5,982 nt of DNA from Eubacteriales bacterium (GCA_028717405.1 JAQUNY010000110.1:1-5982); one strand, 5' to 3'. Positions 1 through 5,879 are shown, counted from the first letter of the stretch. Notes: a model not told the origin generated them from the sequence alone. Numbers and translations: made by a program.

Positions 1-1
1 A

Positions 2-946
2 GAATACAGCGGTTTACGCCTGGAGGAATCTGTCAGGGCACATTTTCCCCTGATGGCAAGAGGTGTGCTTGAAAAAGCTTTCAGGAAAAGAGACATCAGA
101 GTCAATGGTATAAGGGAGGGCAAGGATCATATCCTTGCTTCGGGCGATACCGTGAGTGTATATGTGGTTGATGAGCTCCTTGACAACAAGCCATCGCAGC
201 GGCATGACACAGCTGATAACGGGGCAACTGGTGATAACAGAGCCGCTGGTGATAATAAATTCACAGGCGTGAAGCCATATGAAATCGTATATGAGGACAA
301 CAACATAATAATAGTATATAAACGGCAGGGACTGCCGGTCCACCCCGACCCGAAAACTCCGAGACAGGACGCCACTCTTATTGGCATGCTACGGAAGCAC
401 GCCGGGGAGGAAGTAGAGCTGTGCCATCGTCTTGACAGGAATACCGGCGGCTTGATCATCGCTGCAAAAAACAGGGAGTCACTTGACATTATCACAGAAA
501 GATTCAGGAATAACGAAATAAAAAAATATTATCAATGTCTTGTCAAAGGTGTCCTTCCGGATAAAAGCGGTCTTCTTAGAGCCTGGCTCTACAAAGACAG
601 CAAACAAAGCAAAGTATATATCCATAATGATAAAAAGCCCGGCCGCCAGGAAATACTGACCGGATACAGGCTGATTGAATACAAAGACGGCATCAGCCGC
701 CTTGAAATAGAACTGATAACAGGGCGCACCCACCAGATAAGGGCTCACCTGGCCTTCACCGGTCATCCGGTATTAGGCGACGGCAAATACGGCACAAATG
801 CTGTTAATAAGCCTTCGGGCTACAATATGCAAGCCCTTGCCGCATATAAAATCGTATTTGACTTCAAGACTCCCGCAGGGAAGCTCAATTATCTCAGAAA
901 TCGCACGTTTAAAATAGAACCGCATTTCGAAAAGTGCCGTCAGTAA
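2..946 (+). CDS. RluA-family 23S rRNA pseudouridine synthase, 5'-partial
   Basis: This enzyme isomerises specific uridines to pseudouridine in RNA, most likely in 23S rRNA (RluC/RluD-like). The frame is open from base 2, so the gene starts left of the window and 314 residues are visible. The first ATG, at 53, lies inside the S4 RNA-binding domain (GLRLEESVRAHFP, then KRDIRVNG) and is not a credible start. Probably only about 10 residues are missing. A repetitive linker follows at visible residues 70-87, then the catalytic domain from about residue 90. Its catalytic motif is HRLDRNTGG, with the catalytic Asp at residue 145 (bases 434-436), and the conserved GRTHQIRAHL lies at residues 241-250. 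The motif ends TGG where many relatives have TSG, a mild variation. The C-terminus looks complete. The family call is firm; the modified uridine cannot be read from sequence. The gene converges on proS and overlaps it by 7 nt. Confidence 0.93.
   Translation, partial: EYSGLRLEESVRAHFPLMARGVLEKAFRKRDIRVNGIREGKDHILASGDTVSVYVVDELLDNKPSQRHDTADNGATGDNRAAGDNKFTGVKPYEIVYEDNNIIIVYKRQGLPVHPDPKTPRQDATLIGMLRKHAGEEVELCHRLDRNTGGLIIAAKNRESLDIITERFRNNEIKKYYQCLVKGVLPDKSGLLRAWLYKDSKQSKVYIHNDKKPGRQEILTGYRLIEYKDGISRLEIELITGRTHQIRAHLAFTGHPVLGDGKYGTNAVNKPSGYNMQALAAYKIVFDFKTPAGKLNYLRNRTFKIEPHFEKCRQ
209..262 (+). repeat. Three in-frame 18-bp repeats in the interdomain linker
   Basis: Three consecutive 18-bp units encode TADNGA, TGDNRA and AGDNKF, joining the S4 domain to the catalytic domain of the pseudouridine synthase. 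The last two units share CTGGTGATAA exactly. The unit length is six codons, so changes in copy number would keep the frame. The encoded segment is Gly/Asn/Asp/Ala-rich and is presumably a flexible tether. Confidence 0.7.
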
Positions 947-2400
947 GCCTTCGCCCAATAAACCATTTTTCTGGCTCTGCCCCCGCAATATATACATTTG
1001 TCAGAAAGCTCCTCCTGTTCAAACGGGATGCATCTTGATGTCGCGCCTGTGGATTCCTTAATAGCTGCCTCACATTCGGGATTCCCGCACCACATTGCTT
1101 TAACGAACCCCGGTGTTTCTTCAAGGATTTTCTTAAAAGACTCCGGGTCGGCGGCAATATATGTTTTGTCTTCTCTGAGCTTTAAAGCCTTTTTGTAAAG
1201 CCCTGACTGAATTTCATTTAATATCAGCCCTGTTTTCTCTGAAATTTCATCAAGCTTTATCTGTATTTTTTCACCATTGTCCCTGCGGACCAGCACAGCC
1301 TCTCCCTTTTCAATATCTCTCGGGCCGATCTCGATCCTGATCGGGACGCCCTTCATCTCATACTCACTGAATTTCCATCCCGGCTGCTTATCGCTCTTAT
1401 CTATCACTGTCCTGTATTTTTCAGCCAATTCAGCCTTCAGGCTTTCAGCCCTTGAAAGCACACCTTCCTTATGCATCGAAACAGGTATCACTACTGTCTG
1501 GATGGGCGCGACAGCCGGCGGCAGCACCAGACCGCTGTCATCTCCATGCACCATGATGATAGCTCCAATAATCCTGGTGCTCATTCCCCATGAGGTCTGA
1601 TGGACGTACTGCAGCTTGTTTTCTTTATCTGTATATTGTATTCCGAAAGCCCTGGCGAATCCGTCTCCGAAATTATGGGACGTCGCTGATTGAAGGGCTT
1701 TACCATCATGCATCAGGCTTTCCACTGAGTATGTGGCCTTTGCGCCTGCGAACTTTTCCTTGTCTGATTTTCTTCCCCTGATAACAGGAATAGATAATAC
1801 CTTTTCGCAAAAACCTGCATATGTGTCAAGCATCCTCAAAGTTTCTTCCTGTGCTTCATCTGCATCGGCGTGCGCCGTGTGGCCTTCCTGCCAGAGGAAT
1901 TCGAGCGTCCTGAGAAAAGGCCTTGTGGTTTTCTCCCACCTTACTACAGAACACCATTGGTTGTAAAGTTTGGGGAGATCCCTGTATGAGTGGATTATAT
2001 TGGCATAATGCTCACAGAACAAGGTTTCAGATGTTGGCCTTACACAAAGTTTTTCTGTTAATTCCTCATCTCCGCCATGAGTCACCCATGCGACTTCGGG
2101 GGCAAATCCTTCAACATGCTCCTTTTCTTTACGCAGCAGACTTTCAGGAATAAACATGGGCATATATACATTTTCATGCCCTGATGCTACGAACATTTTG
2201 TTGAGCTCACGCTGAATGTTTTCCCAGATGGCATACCCATATGGCCTGAGTATCATACATCCCCTGACACTTGAATAATCTATCAGCTCGGTTTTTTTTA
2301 CGATATCCGTATACCATTGGGCAAAATCCTCCCGCATGGAAGTGATTTCTTCAACCATTTTTTTAGTGGTATTTGTTCCTTTATCATCCCTGCTTTTCAT
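940..2400 (-). CDS. proS: Prolyl-tRNA synthetase, type 3 (zinc-binding C-terminus)
   Basis: The enzyme charges tRNA-Pro with proline in the cytoplasm. It is 486 residues from the chosen start, normal for the short archaeal/eukaryote-like ProRS form that lacks the bacterial editing insertion. In this numbering the class II core includes RPTSE at 121-125 with the motif 2 region just after it, and SWGMSTR at about 270-276 (motif 3 region). The anticodon-binding domain spans about 299-398. A C-terminal module has Cys438, Cys443, Cys469 and Cys472 in a CX4C...CX2C zinc pattern, plus Cys457, and ends with the typical Tyr. I place the start at 2400 because AGGAG lies 11 nt upstream. An in-frame ATG at 2421 would add seven residues but has no visible ribosome binding site and would put that AGGAG inside the gene. 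It is the last gene of the operon, 61 nt after truA. No T-box leader fits in that gap. Confidence 0.96.
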   Translation of the reverse strand: MKSRDDKGTNTTKKMVEEITSMREDFAQWYTDIVKKTELIDYSSVRGCMILRPYGYAIWENIQRELNKMFVASGHENVYMPMFIPESLLRKEKEHVEGFAPEVAWVTHGGDEELTEKLCVRPTSETLFCEHYANIIHSYRDLPKLYNQWCSVVRWEKTTRPFLRTLEFLWQEGHTAHADADEAQEETLRMLDTYAGFCEKVLSIPVIRGRKSDKEKFAGAKATYSVESLMHDGKALQSATSHNFGDGFARAFGIQYTDKENKLQYVHQTSWGMSTRIIGAIIMVHGDDSGLVLPPAVAPIQTVVIPVSMHKEGVLSRAESLKAELAEKYRTVIDKSDKQPGWKFSEYEMKGVPIRIEIGPRDIEKGEAVLVRRDNGEKIQIKLDEISEKTGLILNEIQSGLYKKALKLREDKTYIAADPESFKKILEETPGFVKAMWCGNPECEAAIKESTGATSRCIPFEQEELSDKCIYCGGRARKMVYWAKAY

Positions 2401-2411
2401 ATTACTTTTTT

Positions 2412-2416
2412 CTCCT
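2412..2416 (-). promoter_or_regulatory. Ribosome binding site deciding the proS start
   Basis: AGGAG on the minus strand is followed by an 11-nt A-rich spacer and ATG at 2400. It lies downstream of the alternative ATG at 2421, which has no Shine-Dalgarno-like sequence in front of it, so it favours the shorter protein. Confidence 0.65.
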
Positions 2417-2424
2417 GTCATTAT

Positions 2425-2500
2425 TGTATAAGCGTGTCATCACTGTTTAAGCATGCCGTCACTATTTAAGCGTGTCGTCACTGTTTAAGCATGTCGTCAA
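2425..2500 (-). repeat. Four tandem copies of a 19-bp repeat between truA and proS
   Basis: Four head-to-tail units lie at 2425-2443, 2444-2462, 2463-2481 and 2482-2500, with a decayed fifth start from 2501. On the plus strand the consensus is TGTTTAAGCRTGYCGTCAC, and units differ at only a few positions. The two right-hand units are inside the truA reading frame and supply its last 12 codons and stop; the two left-hand units fill most of the gap before proS. Because 19 is not a multiple of three, successive units are read in different frames. Confidence 0.9.
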
Positions 2501-3292
2501 TGTTTTAGTGCAGCCCTTCCCGTCAGGCTCTTCACTCCCTGTACAGTCATAATATACTTCCTTAAGATACAATCCGTGGGGAGGAGCCGTTTTTCCTGCT
2601 TTCCTCCTGTCACCGGCTGCTATGATGCTTTCTATTTCGCCGGGTTTTTTCCTGCCATCCCCGACCATTATCAGAGTTCCGGCAATTATCCTTACCATAT
2701 TATACAGAAAACCATCGCCGGCAATGTCGATCTCTATAAGGCCTTCCCCGTTTTCAGCGACCATTGCATCTGATATTGTCCTTATCGGATTGGTACTGTT
2801 TCCGCCTGCTGACCTGAAAGCTGAAAAATCATGAGTCCCACGAAAATATGATGCCGCTTCGTTCATCAGCAACACGTCAAGCTTCTGCGGCACATGGCAG
2901 GCTGTGTTCCTGAGGATCGCAGACCTTACAGGGCTATTGTATATCCTGTAAAGGTATCTCTTTCCTTTTGCCGAAAACCTTGAATGGAAATCCTTTGCAG
3001 TTTCCGACGAAAGCCTTATAGCTATGTCGCCGGGCAAAATACTGTTTAAGGCATGACTGTATTTGTCTCCGGGGATCGTTGATTTTGTTTGAAAATTCGC
3101 GACCTGCCCCAGAGCGTGCACTCCGGTGTCGGTCCTTCCTGAAGCGGTCAGCCTTGTTTTTTCTCCGGTCAGCTTCAGCAGCGCATCTTCAATAACAGAT
3201 TGAACTGACAGCGCATTTTTCTGAGTTTGCCACCCATGGTAGCCTGTCCCGTCATATTCGATTACAAGTACAATATTCCTGCTCTCAGGCAT
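2462..3292 (-). CDS. truA: tRNA pseudouridine(38-40) synthase TruA
   Basis: TruA converts uridines 38-40 of the tRNA anticodon arm to pseudouridine. The 276-residue protein begins with the typical strand and loop (IEYDGTGYHGWQ, residues 11-22). The catalytic motif SGRTDTGVHA is at 51-60, with the nucleophilic Asp at 55. The conserved region GDGFLYNMVRIIAGT lies at about 192-206, and the usual family ending (APPHGLYLKEVYY) is reached at about residue 248. Roughly 28 further residues follow that the family does not need; the last 12 come from the 19-bp tandem repeats. The start at 3292 lies 6 nt after the glucokinase stop. AGGAAG (3304-3309, minus strand), inside the end of the glucokinase gene, is an 11-nt-spaced ribosome binding site, so the two genes are probably co-transcribed. 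Confidence 0.96.
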   Translation of the reverse strand: MPESRNIVLVIEYDGTGYHGWQTQKNALSVQSVIEDALLKLTGEKTRLTASGRTDTGVHALGQVANFQTKSTIPGDKYSHALNSILPGDIAIRLSSETAKDFHSRFSAKGKRYLYRIYNSPVRSAILRNTACHVPQKLDVLLMNEAASYFRGTHDFSAFRSAGGNSTNPIRTISDAMVAENGEGLIEIDIAGDGFLYNMVRIIAGTLIMVGDGRKKPGEIESIIAAGDRRKAGKTAPPHGLYLKEVYYDCTGSEEPDGKGCTKTLTTCLNSDDTLK

Positions 3293-3298
3293 TTGACA

Positions 3299-4258
3299 TC
3301 ATGCTTCCTGAAGGCCAAGCATTGCGGCTCCTATAATACCCGCATCGTTTCCCATCTCGGCAGTCCTGATGGCTGTCTGGCTCACCTCAGGCCTGCTGTA
3401 AACTCCTGAGGCTATTCTTTCTTTGAGCGGCTTCAGGAGGAATTCGCCTTCTTTACATATCCCTCCGCCTATTACAAGTACATCAGGCTGGAATATGTTG
3501 ATGATGTTTATCAGCCCCTCTCCGAGATATTTGATGTATTCACCGACTACTCTGACACCTGTGGCATCTCCCTGCCTTGCCGCATCAAACGGTATCTTGG
3601 CATCCATTTTGTCAGGGTTTCCTCCGCCTGTCAGGTCATTCATCAGGGAATCCGGATTCTCTTTCATTGCTTTTACCGCCATGGCAATAAGTCCGGTAGC
3701 CGAGGCATATGCCTCCCAGCATCCCTTACGCCCGCATGTGCACTGCACGCCGTCAACAACAATGACCATATGTCCGAGTTCGCCTCCCGCATCATTAAAA
3801 CCGCTGTATATCCTTCGGTTTATTACAATACCTCCGCCGAGACCTGTTCCCAGTGTTATGGTTATTGAGTTCGCGGCACCTTTTGCGGCTCCTGCCACAC
3901 TTTCTGCAAGCGCGGCACAGTTGGCATCATTGTCTATGTAAATCGGCAGGTCGGTATATTTATGCATTTCATCCCGAACCGGCGCATTCCTGAATTTTAA
4001 ATTGTTAGCGTAAATGATCCTCCCGTTTTTCGTGTCGGGTGTGCCTGGAGCACCGATTCCAATGCTCTTTACCTGACTTAACGGTACTCCTGCGTCCTGC
4101 GCTACCTTAAGTGCTATGGCCGCCATATCCTTAATTACTTCGGGGTATTCCCTTTCTTTACGCGTAGGTATGCTGTCTTTCCTTATTATCCTGCCTTTTT
4201 CATCAGTGATGCCTGCTGCGATATTTGTACCGCCCAGGTCTATTCCAATATAATACAT
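3299..4258 (-). CDS. glcK: ROK-family sugar kinase, probably glucokinase
   Basis: It likely phosphorylates glucose to glucose-6-phosphate with ATP at the entry to glycolysis. The 319-residue length is typical. The N-terminal phosphate-binding motif is IGIDLGGTNIA (residues 4-14). The catalytic Asp is Asp111 in IDNDANCAALAE. A second phosphate-binding stretch is LGTGLGGGIV (136-145). The ROK zinc site is intact: ELGH (His163) and CTCGRKGC (Cys173, Cys175, Cys180), followed by WEAYAS. There is no N-terminal winged-helix domain, so this is a kinase and not a ROK repressor. Related ROK enzymes use N-acetylglucosamine, N-acetylmannosamine or fructose, so the exact sugar is inferred. It is the first gene of the operon with truA and proS, and has a strong ribosome binding site (GGAGGAGG) and its own predicted promoter. 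Confidence 0.93.
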   Translation of the reverse strand: MYYIGIDLGGTNIAAGITDEKGRIIRKDSIPTRKEREYPEVIKDMAAIALKVAQDAGVPLSQVKSIGIGAPGTPDTKNGRIIYANNLKFRNAPVRDEMHKYTDLPIYIDNDANCAALAESVAGAAKGAANSITITLGTGLGGGIVINRRIYSGFNDAGGELGHMVIVVDGVQCTCGRKGCWEAYASATGLIAMAVKAMKENPDSLMNDLTGGGNPDKMDAKIPFDAARQGDATGVRVVGEYIKYLGEGLINIINIFQPDVLVIGGGICKEGEFLLKPLKERIASGVYSRPEVSQTAIRTAEMGNDAGIIGAAMLGLQEA

Positions 4259-4267
4259 TTGTTCAGT

Positions 4268-4275
4268 CCTCCTCC
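4268..4275 (-). promoter_or_regulatory. Very strong ribosome binding site of the glucokinase gene
   Basis: GGAGGAGG on the minus strand sits 9 nt before the ATG at 4258. It is a near-perfect Shine-Dalgarno sequence and fixes the start codon. Confidence 0.85.
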
Positions 4276-4300
4276 AATTACCGACACCAGCTTAACTTAT

Positions 4301-4329
4301 ATTTTACAGAAAAAACACGAGATATACAA
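4301..4329 (-). promoter_or_regulatory. Predicted sigma-A promoter of the glucokinase-truA-proS operon
   Basis: On the minus strand TTGTAT (4329-4324) is followed after 17 nt by TAAAAT (4306-4301), matching 4/6 and 5/6 of the -35 and -10 consensus. Transcription would start near 4294, about 35 nt before the glucokinase ATG. Confidence 0.55.
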
Positions 4330-4358
4330 TTGATATGTCACGTTTTGTATTATATAGT
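4330..4358 (+). promoter_or_regulatory. Predicted sigma-A promoter of the lipoprotein gene
   Basis: TTGATA (4330-4335) and TATAGT (4353-4358) are separated by 17 nt, and each matches 5/6 of consensus. The predicted transcript start is near 4365. That leaves about 42 nt of leader before the ATG at 4407 but only about 12 nt before the alternative TTG at 4377. Its -35 box directly abuts that of the divergent glucokinase promoter. Confidence 0.55.
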
Positions 4359-4406
4359 GTTTAAGGTGTTTGTGCATTGAAATATGCAGGTGGATGTGGT
4401 TTCCAT

Positions 4407-5441
4407 ATGAAGGATTTTGGAAAGACTATAGTTGCAGGCGGTAAAACAGGCACTAAAGCAGGTGCCGGTATAACAGGTACTGGTATAAAAGGAACAATTA
4501 TCCTTCTATTTTTGTTCCTGCTTTTATCCTGCCCATTATCATGCTCTCTTCCAGGAGGTGTCTCAACATATACATCAAGCCTGTCAGGCTGCAATTCAGA
4601 TAATGCTGTTGCTTCAGCAATAACTCCCCCTGTGAGCATTTCATCACCAGTCATCACGATCACCCCCTGTCAGAACGCCGGTTTAAAGATATTGAACAAT
4701 TCGGGTAATACCCCGGAAGAAAGATTTAGAACTCCGGCAGAATACAAAAGGATGCCCCTTGCTTCCGGTTCTTTCGGCGAGTATTTGCGGGAACTGCCTC
4801 TTAAGCCTCATGGAACAAAAGTATATTATTATGACGGCAGACTGAAATCACCCGATGTCCATGAAGCTGTAATCGACATGGATACAGGGCCCAGAGACCT
4901 CCAGCAATGTGCAGACGCTGTGATAAGGCTTCGTGCAGAATATCTATATGCCCGTGGTGAATACGACAGGATCAGCTTCAATTTCACAAACGGCTTCAGG
5001 GCCGACTACCGCACCTGGCTGAACGGCAGCAGGATCAGGGTTGAAGGTAATGAGGCCAGCTGGATAAGCCAGGGCAAAAAACTTGAAGGCTATGATTATT
5101 TCAGAGAATATCTTGATATGGTTTTTTCCTATGCCGGCACATTATCTCTTTCCCAGGAGATGCTCAATATTCCTCTAAGCCAGATGCAGCCTGGAGACAT
5201 CTTTTTGAAAGGTCCTTATCCCGGGCATTGCGTCATAGTAATCGACATGGCCGAAGATCCTCTTACAGGCAGGAAAAAATTTATGCTCGCACAAAGCTAT
5301 ATGCCAGCCCAGGATATACATATCCTCAAAAATCCTGCAAACGAACAAGGCGATCCCTGGTATGACCTGGACTTCGGGGTGCAGTTGGAAACACCGCAAT
5401 GGAATTTCACAACAGATCAGCTTTACCGCTTTCGCGAGTGA
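4407..5441 (+). CDS. Putative lipoprotein with a DUF4846-like domain, function unknown
   Basis: This 344-residue protein is probably exported. A Lys/Gly/Thr-rich stretch (1-29) precedes a hydrophobic segment (31-41) ending LLSC, a plausible lipobox with Cys42 as the lipidated residue. A Ser/Thr/Pro-rich linker runs to about residue 100. The rest, from about residue 105 (ERFRTPAEYKRM) to the end, resembles DUF4846 as I recall that family: SFGEYLRELPL (121-131), DLQQCADAVIRLRAEYL (164-180), PGDIFLKG (262-269), PGHCVIVIDMA (272-282) and LAQSYMPAQDIHIL (294-307). No reaction is established to my knowledge. The order of Cys168, His274 and Gln296 suggests a papain/NlpC-like fold, but this is only an inference. 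A TTG at 4377 with a weak AAGGTG upstream could add ten residues. I prefer ATG 4407 because of the promoter position, although its ribosome binding site is also weak. Confidence 0.85.
   Translation: MKDFGKTIVAGGKTGTKAGAGITGTGIKGTIILLFLFLLLSCPLSCSLPGGVSTYTSSLSGCNSDNAVASAITPPVSISSPVITITPCQNAGLKILNNSGNTPEERFRTPAEYKRMPLASGSFGEYLRELPLKPHGTKVYYYDGRLKSPDVHEAVIDMDTGPRDLQQCADAVIRLRAEYLYARGEYDRISFNFTNGFRADYRTWLNGSRIRVEGNEASWISQGKKLEGYDYFREYLDMVFSYAGTLSLSQEMLNIPLSQMQPGDIFLKGPYPGHCVIVIDMAEDPLTGRKKFMLAQSYMPAQDIHILKNPANEQGDPWYDLDFGVQLETPQWNFTTDQLYRFRE
4440..4495 (+). repeat. Three in-frame 14-bp near-repeats in the lipoprotein N-terminus
   Basis: GGTAAAACAGGCAC (4440), GGTATAACAGGTAC (4467) and GGTATAAAAGGAAC (4482) are in the same frame and encode GKTGT, GITGT and GIKGT. 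Their spacings are 27 and 15 bp, both multiples of three. They lengthen the segment before the hydrophobic export signal. Confidence 0.6.
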
Positions 5442-5472
5442 TATCAGACAAAAATCAGGCAAAAAAATCGCC

Positions 5473-5501
5473 TTGACAAAATATTTTGTTTTGTGTAACA
5501 T
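5473..5501 (+). promoter_or_regulatory. Predicted promoter of the tRNA cluster
   Basis: A perfect -35 box TTGACA (5473-5478) is followed after 17 nt by TAACAT (5496-5501), a 4/6 match to the -10 box. The transcript would start near 5508, about 48 nt before tRNA-Asp. The AT-rich spacer fits a strong stable-RNA promoter. Confidence 0.65.
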
Positions 5502-5513
5502 ATAGCATACGGT

Positions 5514-5544
5514 CATTGATGAGGCATTCAATGCAGCATCAGTG
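5514..5544 (+). promoter_or_regulatory. Imperfect dyad hairpin in the tRNA leader
   Basis: An 8-bp outer stem (CATTGATG with CATCAGTG, one G-U pair) encloses a symmetric AG/AG internal loop and an inner stem GCAT/ATGC with a TCA loop. It lies between the predicted transcript start and tRNA-Asp. No U-tract follows, so it is not a standard terminator. It may be a processing signal, a structured leader or a protein-binding dyad. Confidence 0.5.
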
Positions 5545-5555
5545 CCGGTTGGTAA

Positions 5556-5632
5556 GGCCCGGTAGTTCAGTTGGTTAGAATGCCAGCCTGTCACGCTGGA
5601 GGTCGAGGGTTCGAGCCCCTTCCGGGTCGCCA
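5556..5632 (+). tRNA. tRNA-Asp (anticodon GTC)
   Basis: A complete 77-nt cloverleaf. The acceptor stem is GGCCCGG with CCGGGTC (one G-U pair), the discriminator is G, and CCA is encoded at 5630-5632. The anticodon stem CCAGC/GCTGG encloses the loop CTGTCAC, with GTC at 5590-5592 reading GAC and GAU codons. The T arm has the usual TTCGAGC loop. It is the first gene of the cluster. Confidence 0.97.
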
Positions 5633-5662
5633 TTGATATTGACGGGAGAGCGTCTGTATAAC
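5633..5662 (+). promoter_or_regulatory. Possible internal promoter between tRNA-Asp and tRNA-Phe
   Basis: TTGATA (5633-5638) and TATAAC (5657-5662) each match 5/6 of consensus and are 18 nt apart. They begin immediately after the tRNA-Asp CCA, and the start would be near 5669, about 19 nt before tRNA-Phe. The 55-nt gap is otherwise unexplained. The match could be chance. Confidence 0.35.
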
Positions 5663-5687
5663 ACAGGATTATGTCCTCTCCTTCACT

Positions 5688-5763
<76 letters not shown>

Positions 5764-5768
5764 TTTAA

Positions 5769-5843
5769 GCGGGTTTAACTCAGTGGTAGAGTGTCACCTT
5801 GCCAAGGTGAAAGTCGCGAGTTCAAATCTCGTAACCCGCTCCA
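5769..5843 (+). tRNA. tRNA-Gly (anticodon GCC)
   Basis: A complete 75-nt cloverleaf. The acceptor GCGGGTT pairs perfectly with AACCCGC, the discriminator is T, and CCA is encoded at 5841-5843. The anticodon stem TCACC/GGTGA holds the loop TTGCCAA, with GCC at 5801-5803 reading GGC and GGU. Only 5 nt separate it from tRNA-Phe, so the two are certainly processed from one transcript. Confidence 0.97.
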
Positions 5844-5879
5844 TTTATTTTCAGTGTTTATCATTAATATATCGAAGAT

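Noticed and set aside
53..55. ATG as the start of the pseudouridine synthase gene
   Set aside because: The frame is open upstream to base 2, and those codons encode the beginning of the S4 domain (GLRLEESVRAHFP), so the true start is outside the window.
127..495. Open minus-strand frame of 122 codons
   Set aside because: It is antisense to the linker and catalytic motif of the pseudouridine synthase; Ser-rich shadow translation with no recognisable domain.
2423..2451. Promoter for proS inside the repeat array
   Set aside because: TACAAT is a fair -10 box, but the sequence 17 nt upstream (CTTAAA) is a poor -35 box, so the support is too weak.
2425..2500. The 19-bp array as a CRISPR
   Set aside because: The units are contiguous with no spacers, and no cas genes are present.
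3423..3941. Open plus-strand frame of 172 codons
   Set aside because: It lies wholly antisense to the glucokinase gene, whose motifs are all intact. Its Pro/Ser-rich product looks like a shadow frame and it has no clear ribosome binding site.
4331..4353. Possible catabolite-repression (cre) operator upstream of glucokinase
   Set aside because: The CACGTTTTGTA region, read on either strand, misses several fixed positions of the cre consensus, so I do not claim a CcpA site.
5455..5476. Terminator after the lipoprotein gene
   Set aside because: CAGGC and GCCTTG can form only a short bulged stem with an A-rich loop and no T-run, and it overlaps the -35 box of the tRNA promoter.
5175..5633. Open minus-strand frame of 152 codons
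   Set aside because: It runs antisense through tRNA-Asp, the tRNA promoter and the end of the lipoprotein gene. The N-terminal sequence comes from reading tRNA backwards, a common false gene call.
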